Made by a program: the position numbers and the translations under genes. Positions 25,921 to 33,657 of a DNA stretch of 37,963 nucleotides are shown in pieces (the first letter of the stretch is position 1; the number at the start of each line of letters is the position of its first letter). This stretch comes from an uncultured Luteimonas sp. (GTDB lineage Bacteria > Pseudomonadota > Gammaproteobacteria > Xanthomonadales > Xanthomonadaceae), in assembly GCA_938008415.1 (NCBI GenBank), contig CALLKI010000030.1:1-37963 (forward strand). The letters are read 5' to 3'. The notes under the pieces were generated by a model, which worked only from the letters and a program-made list of their open reading frames with translations, did no database searches and was not told the origin of the DNA.

Positions 25921-26777
25921 TGCACCTGCCCCCTCGTACGCTGGCGCACTTCGGACAGCTCCATCTCTTGAACACGTACCTGGGTTCGAGCCCGCTGATA
26001 ATTGGCGATTGCCTCATGCTTTGCCACACCTTCGGCAACCGTACCCTGGCCCAGGGACTGGTGGGCGGCCTCGGCTCTTTGCTTGACCTGACCCAGCTGG
26101 TCAATGGACATGCCCTCCATCTCCTTGGCGATGGGACCGATCTCGAAGTTCGCAACGGAAATTCTGCTCCTGGGCGTTGTCTGCGTCGGTGCCTGGGCCT
26201 GGTCAGCCTGGCTAGCCATGGCTTGCTGGCTGGTGTGGGTGCGCTGAGCTTGCCGTGCCCGGGAGGCGATAGATTGCTCGTATGCCACTGCAGTCAGGCC
26301 AGCTACATACGTCTCCTTTGAGACAGCGTTCTTTCCTGCGGTCTTAGCCCACTGGTCGTAGCCTGCGCCATACTTTGCCTCGGCCTTCTCGAACCAGCGT
26401 TGGGCTTGTTCTGAGAATCGCTTCTCAGGGCTCATGTCCAACCATTTGTTGTACGCCAGCGGATGGTGGGACATGAGCTGATCTCGGCGATCTCGGCTGA
26501 CCCACCAACCGTTCTTGGCATTGGCCTCCCACATGGCCTTCTCTTTATCCGTTGGCTTGAACAAAGGGTCGTTGTTGGAGCGCCAGGCGTCGTATGCGTC
26601 TTTGTCGTTGCCCCGGAATACCTCCAGGCGCTTCCACTGGACGCTATCGGGCGGAGCCATCTCGTCGAAGCGACGATTTTCTGGGTTTGGGTCAGCCGCA
26701 AAGGTAGCGTTGTACTCGTGTTGGTACCTTCTGTATCGGCGGCCTGGGGAAAGAATGTCCTCGTAGTTTTTCGACAT
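25917..26777 (-). CDS. Hydrophilic helical protein of unknown function
   Basis: This 286-residue protein has no signal peptide or membrane segment. The N-terminal half is rich in Trp, Asp and Lys (DSVQWKRLEVFRGNDKDAYDAWRSNNDPLF, MWEANAKNGWWVSRDRRDQL). The middle is Gln/Ala-rich and low in complexity (about 175-205). The end is a predicted coiled coil (QLGQVKQRAEAAHQSLGQGTV to VRVQEMELSEVRQRTRG). I do not recognise a family. It lies 12 bp after the large ATPase and overlaps the L,D-transpeptidase start by 4 bases. It is thus an integral member of the transfer operon, perhaps a cytoplasmic partner of one of the two ATPases. Confidence 0.8.
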   Translation of the reverse strand: MSKNYEDILSPGRRYRRYQHEYNATFAADPNPENRRFDEMAPPDSVQWKRLEVFRGNDKDAYDAWRSNNDPLFKPTDKEKAMWEANAKNGWWVSRDRRDQLMSHHPLAYNKWLDMSPEKRFSEQAQRWFEKAEAKYGAGYDQWAKTAGKNAVSKETYVAGLTAVAYEQSIASRARQAQRTHTSQQAMASQADQAQAPTQTTPRSRISVANFEIGPIAKEMEGMSIDQLGQVKQRAEAAHQSLGQGTVAEGVAKHEAIANYQRARTQVRVQEMELSEVRQRTRGQVQ

Positions 26778-26789
26778 GGCTGTTCTCGG

Positions 26790-29700
26790 TTAGGCGGCTA
26801 GTGGCTGTTCTGTTTTTCGCTTTCTGATCTCTTCGAGCTTCTGGACGAAAGCCTTAGGAGTGATATGGGGCAGTTTTGCGAAGTCGATCCTGCGATGGCC
26901 GGCACGGTTGAGGACCACCAGAGCCTTACCCTCGATCATCAGGTTGGCGGTCATCTCGTGGAGCTCGAGGATCGGACCCTCGACGTACTCGCCACCGGCG
27001 TGAACCTCAATATAGTTCCGTCCCTCAACCTCTTCGATGGGAACCTTCCTGGACAAGCCCATGTAGTGCTTCATGCCACGCACAACGACCTGGAAGCGGG
27101 CCGCACCGCGACGATCCAGATCGCGCAAGGCTACGGAATTGGGATGGTTCGGATCCTTGAAGATGGAGTTCCTGTAAACCTCGATCGCACGCGTCGTGTC
27201 GATGGTTGCCTCCACGGCAATCGGGATCTTCTTCTTCTCAGCCTTACCCACAGCACCTTGAACGAACTCGTAGGTCTTCTCCGAGCACTCGAACAGCACT
27301 ATGGATCTGAAGTTGGAGAGGAACCTGCTCTTGTCGTCCTGTGTCGGAAGAACTGGGTTCAAAGACTCGATGGTCTGGGTAGCGCACACAAACGACAGAC
27401 CCATGGACCTGGCCTGCGCGATAAGCTTGTCTTCAATGGGCGAGATCAAGTCTTGGCATTCGTCGTAGATCGCGTACACCAAGGTCTGGCCGGTCTTCTC
27501 CATCCAGTCGTCGCCATAGGTCTCTTGACGCTGACGAATGGCGTTGTACAGCCTCATCTTGATGAGCTGGTAGATGACTCGACCCGTCTTTCCGTATTTA
27601 TTTGACAGGTTGATACCGACCTTCTTCCCATGGAGAGCCTGGAGCACATCCACGCCATGCTCGGTGTTGGACCAGGCCTCATCACCGTGATCAACGCCGT
27701 CGATCAGCGAGCCACGAAGCTCGTCGTTCTGGAAGAAGCCCAGGATATCCTCGTCCACGTTCAGGGAGTAGGACGACAGGTGCTGCTCTTCCATGGAAGG
27801 AACCACGCGAAGGAAATAGTCCAACGCCTGCGACAGCACACGGGTAGGGTCATGGAGGTGCGGGTGAACTGCGGCCGGATCCAAAGCCAGGACATTCTTG
27901 TCCACTCGGATCTCCTGATCGGTCAGATCTCCGGCACGATAGGCTGATGAGTCGTACCCCAGGTACTCGAACAGCTGGATCGTCTTTTCGTTTGCACGTT
28001 TGACGCCGCCTTTGCCCATGACCACTTGGCACAAGATGTTCTTGAGTTTGGCGTAAGAAGCAGGTGTCCAGCGGTAGACGGGTGGCGCTTCGACTTCCTT
28101 CTTCGTTGTCAACGCCAAGCCATGGAGAGTGGAGATCTGAGCGTCGATCTCGAAGACGTCCGCGCCGGCACGCTTCTTGAGCTCACGGTCGGCCAACAGG
28201 TACTCCAACTCGTGGGCGATGTACTCCAGGCGGTTCTCCAGCGCCTTCTTGTAATTGCGCTGGTGCTCAACCAACGCTTCAAGGACGGCCAAGGCATTGC
28301 GGTGTAGTGTTCCCGCGCCCTTGACCCAGATGGAGTTCTTGTCATCCATGCTCTCGTTGTTCGCCTCAGCGAACGCCTCGGCAACTTGGAGAGAGTTCAT
28401 GCCCTGGAACGGTCCGAACTTCACGCCTGGCTCGATGATGATGTCCCACCACGGCCTGGTGTCCCCAATCAGTGAACCCTTACCGTCAGCTCCGATTGCG
28501 CCAATGGGCACAGAGACCTTCGAGAGGTTGAGCATGTACGGACGAAGACCCTTGGCAGTCTTACCCTTACCAGTCAGTCCCAGAAATATCGTGTGGGTTC
28601 TGGAGTCTTCCAGCGTGTATCCGATCTCCTGACCAGGCTCAGGGGCAATAGCCAAGTTGTACTTCGCCATTTCACCATCAGCCACGCCAATAGGCATGAA
28701 TGGAGAGCTATCTCGCGCCGCGGAGATGATCTGCTGCCTGCGTATCGGTGCTGTTGGCCCTAGGATCGAAGACCGGGATTGCTGCTTGCCGGCCAGGGCA
28801 ATGCTCTGGTTCTTCAGTAAAGCAGCACGATCGAGGTAGTTCTGCTTGGTGTAGTACAGGGGGTAGGCGCAGGCGATGATAAAAACGCCAATTGGCTTGA
28901 AGATGTCCAGCGAGGACGGCAACAGCGCCAGTGCATAGTTGAATGCTGCAACTGCGGCCAGCGCCAGGACGGTATCTCGCAGACGTGTGAAGAAGGACTG
29001 GGTCTGGTTCTTATCTTCGGTCTTGAACAGCATGGCCAGCACGACCACACCAACGGCAATTCCGATGGCCTTCATCGTGGTCATGCCAGAGAGATTGAGC
29101 ACACCACCTTGCGTCAGGTCCGTGCCGAACATCAGGAACGGCACCCCTCCGGAAAGAGCAACCACACGAGCAACCGTTCCAGCGTCTTCTGCCTGCCACA
29201 ACGTAATGATATGAAGCGCGATCAACGGCACGCAGATTGTCATAACGAGAATTGGCCCGATGTACGGTATACCCCACAGGACCATGGACAAGGCGAACAA
29301 CACCGGGAAAGCCGCCATCACGAGACTTGTCGCTGTCGAGTCCCCGCCGGTTACTTCATCGACGGGTAGTATGTAGCCGTTAGTCGAACGCCCATCGGCT
29401 GTCAACTTCATCGTGGAACCAGACACTTCAAGGTCTTTCGGAGCTCGTGGAAACCACTTCTTGAATTTCCACTTGGACTGTTCATTCTTAGTGATTGGCA
29501 TGAACCAGGTACCGTCGCGCTCCACCGCCCCCAGGGCCCGCAGTTCGACTTCGTCGCCGGGCTGCACGTTGTGGAGTGGCTCACCTGCCCCTAATGGCGC
29601 GAGGTTGACCATGTCCTCATTAGGAACCAGGTAGTCGAATCGCTGTTTGGCCAACGCGTACACACCCTCACGCGTTCCGACCGATGTCATATCGAACGAA

Positions 29701-29828
29701 CTGCGAGTCAGGATTGAGGTGATTCTCTTCCCGAGGATGTCCATGTACCCTATCAGGTCATAAATGCTGGGAATGCGCATGGAGATCTTCTCTGCCAGGG
29801 AGGTCGATGTGGGGTTCTGGGCGCTCAT
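26790..29828 (-). CDS. Large polytopic membrane ATPase, HerA/VirD4-like motor (1012 residues)
   Basis: The first 160 residues are soluble. About six membrane segments follow (roughly 167-210, 222-236, 252-268, 286-304 and 309-326). The motor domain has Walker A G417-LTGKGK-T424 and Walker B LVYAIYDECQDL (D789, E790), followed by QARSMGLSFVCATQT. That last string resembles the conserved region of TraD/TraG/VirD4 ATPases (an acidic pair, then R-x-G, then a Gln sensor). About 360 residues separate Walker A and B, including a helical insertion near 505-560. It is not a standard VirB4 (too many membrane helices) and a coupling protein is already encoded at 23263. The start overlaps the upstream stop (ATGA) and has AAGGAG. 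Confidence 0.75.
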   Translation of the reverse strand: MSAQNPTSTSLAEKISMRIPSIYDLIGYMDILGKRITSILTRSSFDMTSVGTREGVYALAKQRFDYLVPNEDMVNLAPLGAGEPLHNVQPGDEVELRALGAVERDGTWFMPITKNEQSKWKFKKWFPRAPKDLEVSGSTMKLTADGRSTNGYILPVDEVTGGDSTATSLVMAAFPVLFALSMVLWGIPYIGPILVMTICVPLIALHIITLWQAEDAGTVARVVALSGGVPFLMFGTDLTQGGVLNLSGMTTMKAIGIAVGVVVLAMLFKTEDKNQTQSFFTRLRDTVLALAAVAAFNYALALLPSSLDIFKPIGVFIIACAYPLYYTKQNYLDRAALLKNQSIALAGKQQSRSSILGPTAPIRRQQIISAARDSSPFMPIGVADGEMAKYNLAIAPEPGQEIGYTLEDSRTHTIFLGLTGKGKTAKGLRPYMLNLSKVSVPIGAIGADGKGSLIGDTRPWWDIIIEPGVKFGPFQGMNSLQVAEAFAEANNESMDDKNSIWVKGAGTLHRNALAVLEALVEHQRNYKKALENRLEYIAHELEYLLADRELKKRAGADVFEIDAQISTLHGLALTTKKEVEAPPVYRWTPASYAKLKNILCQVVMGKGGVKRANEKTIQLFEYLGYDSSAYRAGDLTDQEIRVDKNVLALDPAAVHPHLHDPTRVLSQALDYFLRVVPSMEEQHLSSYSLNVDEDILGFFQNDELRGSLIDGVDHGDEAWSNTEHGVDVLQALHGKKVGINLSNKYGKTGRVIYQLIKMRLYNAIRQRQETYGDDWMEKTGQTLVYAIYDECQDLISPIEDKLIAQARSMGLSFVCATQTIESLNPVLPTQDDKSRFLSNFRSIVLFECSEKTYEFVQGAVGKAEKKKIPIAVEATIDTTRAIEVYRNSIFKDPNHPNSVALRDLDRRGAARFQVVVRGMKHYMGLSRKVPIEEVEGRNYIEVHAGGEYVEGPILELHEMTANLMIEGKALVVLNRAGHRRIDFAKLPHITPKAFVQKLEEIRKRKTEQPLAA

Positions 29829-30583
29829 TTGGACTCCTTCGAAAGCATTTCAGTGATTTCAGTTCTGAAGCGACTGCCGCAGACAGGGGCGATGATGTTG
29901 TCGACCCACGTGGCCTTACCTCTGCCGTTGTCAATCTCATTGACCATGTCTCGCGCATACGAAATGCACTTGCTCTGGGACATTGATTGAGCGATACCTT
30001 CAATCTGTTCCACACGGGAAGCGCAAGCCTTCTGGAGTACTGAGTAGCGGTCAGCTGCTTCCTGCTTTTCCCGGACCCTGAGTTCTGATACTTCGTCGAT
30101 ACAACGCTGGGCGCTGTATCCAGAGGCTTCCTTCTCCCATTTGGACAAGAGCTCCGCCCTTTTCTCCTGGTACTTGGCAGCTTCCCTTGCCTCAGCCGCC
30201 GCCTTGCGTTGTTCTACCCAGGATCCAACACTTGACAGCGTGTCATGAACGAGTGTTCCGGAGGCAAAGATGGCGGTACAAAGAACCGCGGAGAAGATGA
30301 ACGCAGCTCGAGCAACGTGGGGTTCCTCGCTTATCCGAAGCTGCGTCGCCCAGAGCTGTCCAATGTTCCAGTGGTCCATCTCCTCCGAAGGGAAGCGATC
30401 AACAGGCAGGTCAAAGTAGGTCCGAGCTACCCGCTCCTGGACGTCCGGGCCAACCTGCTTGGGGACATCCTCAGGCCTTGGCCCCTTGATGAATGTCCTG
30501 CCGTACCAGGACAGAACACGCGAAGCGAGATAGCGGCGGTGTCCCGGCTTACGAAGTTGGATGAAAATCTTGTCGAGGATCAT
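29825..30583 (-). CDS. Single-pass membrane protein with coiled coil, unknown function
   Basis: A 252-residue protein and first gene of the 30583-23263 operon. The N-terminal 90 residues are basic and soluble. One membrane helix (about 93-113, AAFIFSAVLCTAIFASGTLV) follows. A highly charged helix then begins (WVEQRKAAAEAREAAKYQEKRAELLSKWEKE), with four cysteines in the C-terminal half (RCIDE, KACAS, SKCIS, PVCGS) that could form disulfides if periplasmic. Family unknown. It overlaps the large ATPase by 4 bases, suggesting the two form a complex. The start codon follows CCCTCCAC rather than a Shine-Dalgarno sequence. That 11-bp string (CATGTGGAGGG on the + strand) recurs at the coupling-protein hairpin. 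Confidence 0.75.
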   Translation of the reverse strand: MILDKIFIQLRKPGHRRYLASRVLSWYGRTFIKGPRPEDVPKQVGPDVQERVARTYFDLPVDRFPSEEMDHWNIGQLWATQLRISEEPHVARAAFIFSAVLCTAIFASGTLVHDTLSSVGSWVEQRKAAAEAREAAKYQEKRAELLSKWEKEASGYSAQRCIDEVSELRVREKQEAADRYSVLQKACASRVEQIEGIAQSMSQSKCISYARDMVNEIDNGRGKATWVDNIIAPVCGSRFRTEITEMLSKESK

Positions 30584-30610
30584 GTGGAGGGTTCTGTTTG
30601 GTATTACTTC

Positions 30611-30638
30611 AAACTAGTAAGCAAATGCGATTTGGCAA
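30611..30638 (-). promoter_or_regulatory. Element-type promoter (site d) for the ATPase/coupling-protein operon
   Basis: On the reverse strand, GACC precedes TTGCCA (30633-30638), followed by AAATCGC, a 16-bp spacer and TAGTTT (30611-30616). GTTCGC lies 11 bp upstream of the -35 box (30650-30655). The arms TTACT and AGTAA around the -10 box form a small inverted repeat. The leader would be about 20 bases. Confidence 0.65.
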
Positions 30639-30655
30639 GGTCTGCTTTTGCGAAC

Positions 30656-31759
30656 TCACAAGCTTTTTTCGAAAGCGTCTAGTGCATTTAGAGCTTCGTC
30701 CTGCCACTTGGTGCCTTGCTCTTCCGCTTTCTGTGGCGCTGGCTTCTTGGCTGGCGCGGGAGCAGAGGCAGGCTTTGCCACTACAGCTGCGGGCTTGGCC
30801 GCAGGAGTTGGCGTGGGTGTCGGAGCAGGCTCGGACTTCACCGTAGGCGCGGTTGCCTGAACTGCTGGGGTCGGCTCCACGGGAGCAGAGGGTTGGACAA
30901 CCTTCTCGGGAGTGGGCTCGACCTGGGGCTGATCCGAGAGGACATCACTGACCAAGTCAGCCGGGGTGAACTCGCGTTCTGGCTCGACCGTTGGTGCGGG
31001 TGTGGAAGGGTCTGCCGCAGGACTGCTGGGCGCGGACGCGCTGGCTTGTACTGGAGCCTGAGGTTCGGCACTGGGCCAGAAAACGAAGGCACCGATACCG
31101 ATGGCCAGAACAGCTGCTACCGCTCCACCGATGATCAGCGGCTTGCGGGACCGGACTGGGCTGTGAGCCTGCTCGGGATCCTGGACGAACGCCGCGTCGG
31201 GCTGAGCCTGGCTCGGATCTTCTACTACGACTGGAACCTCATCCGCTGGCTCGTCGCTCGGCGGCTGCTCAGCCTGGGAAGCTGGTTCGAACTCGGCGAT
31301 CTCGGACAAGGTCTCTTCTTCGGTGGCCAGACTGACCGGCGGGACAGGGGGAACTACGTCTTCCAGAACAGCGTCGGCATGCCGCTCTTCCTCGGAGATC
31401 TCCGGTTCCATGGACTGCTCAGGCACTGGCTGTGATCCTTCCTCCTGCTCAGGCTCTATAGAAGGAGTGGGTTCGACAGGAGCGATCTCCGGTTCCACGC
31501 CAGGCTCAGCCTCGGCCACTGGAACCGCTTCATCTGACTCCGGCTGAGCACTCTCTATAGAAGGAGTGGCGGATACCTCGGGCAGATCCAGATCCACGGG
31601 CTCAGGCAGGTCCATCCCCTCGTCATCTTTCGCCTGGGCAACGGCGTCTGGCTCCTGAAGGTTGTGAGGAACAGAACCGCCGTCGTCCTCGAGGAGAGGA
31701 AGATCGGGGAGGTCGTCGAAGTCGAAGTCGAAGTCGTCGGTGGGGTTGGTCGGGGTCAT
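30656..31759 (-). CDS. Acidic, proline-rich single-pass membrane protein
   Basis: This 367-residue protein starts with about 200 residues of very acidic, disordered sequence (DDFDFDFDDLPDLPLLEDD, many Glu-Pro). One membrane helix follows (about 207-228, PLIIGGAVAAVLAIGIGAFVFW), then a Pro/Ala/Lys-rich stretch of about 110 residues and a short helical end (KWQDEALNALDAFEKSL). The layout recalls TonB or VirB10-type spanning proteins, but no conserved domain is visible. Two exact 17-bp repeats (31454-31470 and 31553-31569) encode TPSIE repeats. Its start overlaps the HTH gene stop. It is last in the operon from 33181, immediately upstream of promoter d. Confidence 0.8.
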   Translation of the reverse strand: MTPTNPTDDFDFDFDDLPDLPLLEDDGGSVPHNLQEPDAVAQAKDDEGMDLPEPVDLDLPEVSATPSIESAQPESDEAVPVAEAEPGVEPEIAPVEPTPSIEPEQEEGSQPVPEQSMEPEISEEERHADAVLEDVVPPVPPVSLATEEETLSEIAEFEPASQAEQPPSDEPADEVPVVVEDPSQAQPDAAFVQDPEQAHSPVRSRKPLIIGGAVAAVLAIGIGAFVFWPSAEPQAPVQASASAPSSPAADPSTPAPTVEPEREFTPADLVSDVLSDQPQVEPTPEKVVQPSAPVEPTPAVQATAPTVKSEPAPTPTPTPAAKPAAVVAKPASAPAPAKKPAPQKAEEQGTKWQDEALNALDAFEKSL

Positions 31760-32064
31760 GGCGAGGAAATTGGGTTCAGGCCCAGCTTGGCCGCAGCCTC
31801 GTTGAGTAGTTGGAGAGCAATCTCAAATTCAGCCATAGCCGCGGCTTGCGGATCTTTCTTGGACTGAACGAAGCCATCGCTGGCGACAGTCCACCCTCGA
31901 TCAATAGCAATGCCGGCCCCGTTGAGCAGAGTGCGGACGTACCCGTTGGAGATACCGAACTCCATCTCGAGGTCAGATAACTTGACGTTGCCCATTGCGG
32001 CTTTTCTTATCAGGCGCTCCTTGCATGCGGGACTTAGAGACGTGCGAGTTTTTCTGGCTTTCAT
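31756..32064 (-). CDS. Small helix-turn-helix protein
   Basis: This 102-residue protein has a basic N-terminus (MKARKTRTSLSPACKERLIRKAAMG) and a helix-turn-helix-like stretch at about 26-52 (VKLSDLEMEFGISNGYVRTLLNGAGI). The C-terminal half is helical (AAMAEFEIALQLLNEAAAKLG). It is probably a DNA-binding protein, and so a candidate regulator of the element promoters or a relaxosome part. It is translationally coupled to the acidic membrane protein (ATGA). A GC-rich hairpin without a T-run lies between it and the upstream gene. Confidence 0.65.
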   Translation of the reverse strand: MKARKTRTSLSPACKERLIRKAAMGNVKLSDLEMEFGISNGYVRTLLNGAGIAIDRGWTVASDGFVQSKKDPQAAAMAEFEIALQLLNEAAAKLGLNPISSP

Positions 32065-32116
32065 GTTCTCGTTCTCGGTAAGTGGCCGGCCCCGGGGTTG
32101 AGGCCGGCGTGGTGGG

Positions 32117-32770
32117 TCAGGTCAGGTCGGGCACGGGGGAGATCAGGATCCGGGGCTGGCCCTGGCCGCATTTATCCACGGCAATGGCCGGGGGGAACGT
32201 GCCCCGGACGTGGAGCTCAGCCAGAGGGATCTGGCAGGCGCGGGCGTCGCTGCCTTCCACGGTGATGGTCAGGGGGGTGTTGGACTTCTTCGCCAGTGCA
32301 GAGATCCGGTCGTAGACCTGGGCGGTGCTCTGATCGCGTCCCGAGACCGTGGCCGGGTCGTAGGCGATGGCCACCTGGGACAAGGACTGAACCTTCTGCC
32401 CTTCGGCTTCCACTTCTTGAGTATGGACCTGTGCGGTCATGCCAGCGGCGCGGGCCTGCTCGGCAAGCTCCTTGGCCTCATCGAGCTGCTTGCGGTACGA
32501 CATGATCGAACCTGCGGCGGCACCGACAACGCAGCCGGCCAGTGCCTTGTCGCGCTTGCCAGACAGGAAGGCGACGGCTCCGCCTGCCAGGCAGCCCACG
32601 CCGCCAGCCTTGAACAAGCGCTTGCGATCGGTCTTGGGCTTTTCAGCTGGCTGCTCTGCTGTACCGACGGGCGAACCGTCGTGGCTGGTGGTTCCAACGG
32701 TGTTCTGACCCAGTGCGGGGCCAGCGGCGAGTACTGCGGTCAGAGAGAGGGTCAGGATGGTTGCTTTCAT
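32117..32770 (-). CDS. Exported protein with glycine-zipper segment
   Basis: A 217-residue protein with a signal peptide (MKATILTLSLTAVLAAGPALG). A glycine-zipper hydrophobic hairpin follows at about 55-88 (GGVGCLAGGAVAFLSGKRDKALAGCVVGAAAGSIMSY), then a charged helix. The C-terminal region carries DPATVSGRDQSTAQVYDRISALAKKSNTPLTITVEGS, resembling the end of OmpA-like or related periplasmic domains only loosely. Such proteins often insert in or stabilise the outer membrane. It is second in the operon from promoter c. Its function in transfer is unknown. Confidence 0.7.
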   Translation of the reverse strand: MKATILTLSLTAVLAAGPALGQNTVGTTSHDGSPVGTAEQPAEKPKTDRKRLFKAGGVGCLAGGAVAFLSGKRDKALAGCVVGAAAGSIMSYRKQLDEAKELAEQARAAGMTAQVHTQEVEAEGQKVQSLSQVAIAYDPATVSGRDQSTAQVYDRISALAKKSNTPLTITVEGSDARACQIPLAELHVRGTFPPAIAVDKCGQGQPRILISPVPDLT

Positions 32771-32791
32771 GATTGGGTACCTGTTGTGGGG

Positions 32792-33181
32792 TTAGAACAA
32801 AGAAGGGGTTGAACGTGGTGGGGGGATATCTGAAGGTGGCAGTCGGCCCGATGTCGTTGACTGTTGCCCGACGGCAACAGCTTTCTTGACTACATCGACC
32901 TGTTGCTCGAACAGCTCGTTGAGGAAAGCCTGGTGGTTGGCGCGGTCGTTCTCTGAGGCCAGAGCTGCTGCTTCAGCGAAGCGGCCAATGGACTTGGCGA
33001 TATCAGCTCGCAGATCAGCTGCCAGTTCTTTGAACTGTGCGGAGACGTCAGGTCCGGTGATGACTTCATCAGCACAGGCTTTGAGGAACGTGGAGATCGA
33101 CATCCCGCGCCTGGCAGCTGCTGCGTCGAAGCGTGCGAGCTCTTTGCTGTTGAGCCATACCGATATCACTTTGCCTGTCAT
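32792..33181 (-). CDS. Ribbon-helix-helix relaxosome-type protein (TrwA-like)
   Basis: A 129-residue protein. Residues 4-42 read as a ribbon-helix-helix: ISVWLNSKELARFDAAAARRG then MSISTFLKACADEVI. The remainder is a long helix (FKELAADLRADIAKSIGRFAEAAALASEN) with a proline-rich end. Size and layout match TrwA/MobC accessory proteins that bind oriT and stimulate the relaxase. This fits its position directly beside the R388-like oriT (33330-33425). It is first in a four-gene operon and may also repress its own promoter, as TrwA does. Confidence 0.7.
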   Translation of the reverse strand: MTGKVISVWLNSKELARFDAAAARRGMSISTFLKACADEVITGPDVSAQFKELAADLRADIAKSIGRFAEAAALASENDRANHQAFLNELFEQQVDVVKKAVAVGQQSTTSGRLPPSDIPPPRSTPSLF

Positions 33182-33217
33182 TGGTAATTTCCGTTTCTTT
33201 TTCCGTCGTGTGTTTTG

Positions 33218-33245
33218 ACGTTACGAGGAAACGGACATTTGGCAA
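33218..33245 (-). promoter_or_regulatory. Element-type promoter (site c) for the TrwA-like operon
   Basis: On the reverse strand, TTGCCA (33240-33245) is followed by AAATGTCC, a 16-bp spacer and TAACGT (33218-33223). GTTCGC is at 33264-33269. The leader to the ATG at 33181 is about 30 bases. Confidence 0.6.
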
Positions 33246-33311
33246 GAGCGCTCTCATATATCTGCGAACCGCCAAGCAATGCGGGCGGAGGGCAGATTTG
33301 GCCTTTCGGTT

Positions 33312-33425
33312 CTCATAGGAGCCCTAATAGGTGCGGTGGTCCGCACCAGGACAGGCCCGGCGGTGCTTTTGCAGGGGGCCGCCTCATAGGGGCGGCAAAA
33401 CACCAAAGGTGCGTGTTGTCCATGC
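33312..33425 (+). other. oriT: Putative origin of transfer (oriT) with R388-like nic site
   Basis: Within the 476-bp gap between divergent genes (33182-33657) lies a small hairpin CACC-AAA-GGTG (33401-33411) followed by CGTGTTGTCC and AT. The TrwC target in R388 reads CACC-GAAA-GGTG then CGTATTGTCT and AT, so the predicted nick is between 33421 and 33422 on this strand. Further structure: GGTGCGG/CCGCACC (33330-33347), GCCGCC/GGCGGC (33378-33396), outer arms GGACA (33349) and TGTCC (33417), and two CTCATAGG repeats (33312, 33383). With a 5'-bound relaxase, DNA to the right would enter the recipient first. The rest of the gap shows only the two promoters. Confidence 0.75.
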
Positions 33426-33603
33426 TCCCGACTTGCTCTGCGCTACGACGTGGCTCCACCTCGTCAGGTATCGCACGCAATGTCGCCCGGTTCGCTTTCC
33501 GATGACTCGCCAGGCTCGCGCTCTTCCGCCAAGGCTGTCGGTCAGCGCTTCATCGGCCGCAGCCTTGGTGCCGCCCACCCTCACCCAAACGCCACAGCTG
33601 ACC

Positions 33604-33631
33604 TTGCCAAATGTCGGCCTCACTACACACT
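33604..33631 (+). promoter_or_regulatory. Element-type promoter (site i) for the HNH-like gene
   Basis: TTGCCA (33604-33609), preceded by GACC, is followed by AAATGTCGG, a 16-bp spacer and CACACT (33626-33631). It predicts a start at about 33638 and so supports the ATG at 33658, not the longer open frame. Confidence 0.55.
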
Positions 33632-33657
33632 GGTTCAAACGCCACACGCCAATTCCA

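Noticed and set aside
32084..32108. GC-rich hairpin between the glycine-zipper and HTH genes as a terminator
   Set aside because: The arms are only short self-complementary GCCGGC repeats and there is no T-run; the genes probably share one transcript.
33331..33657. Upstream extension of the HNH-like gene (open frame from 33331)
   Set aside because: It crosses the oriT hairpins and the promoter at 33604, and its translation is low-complexity Ser/Pro/Arg sequence.
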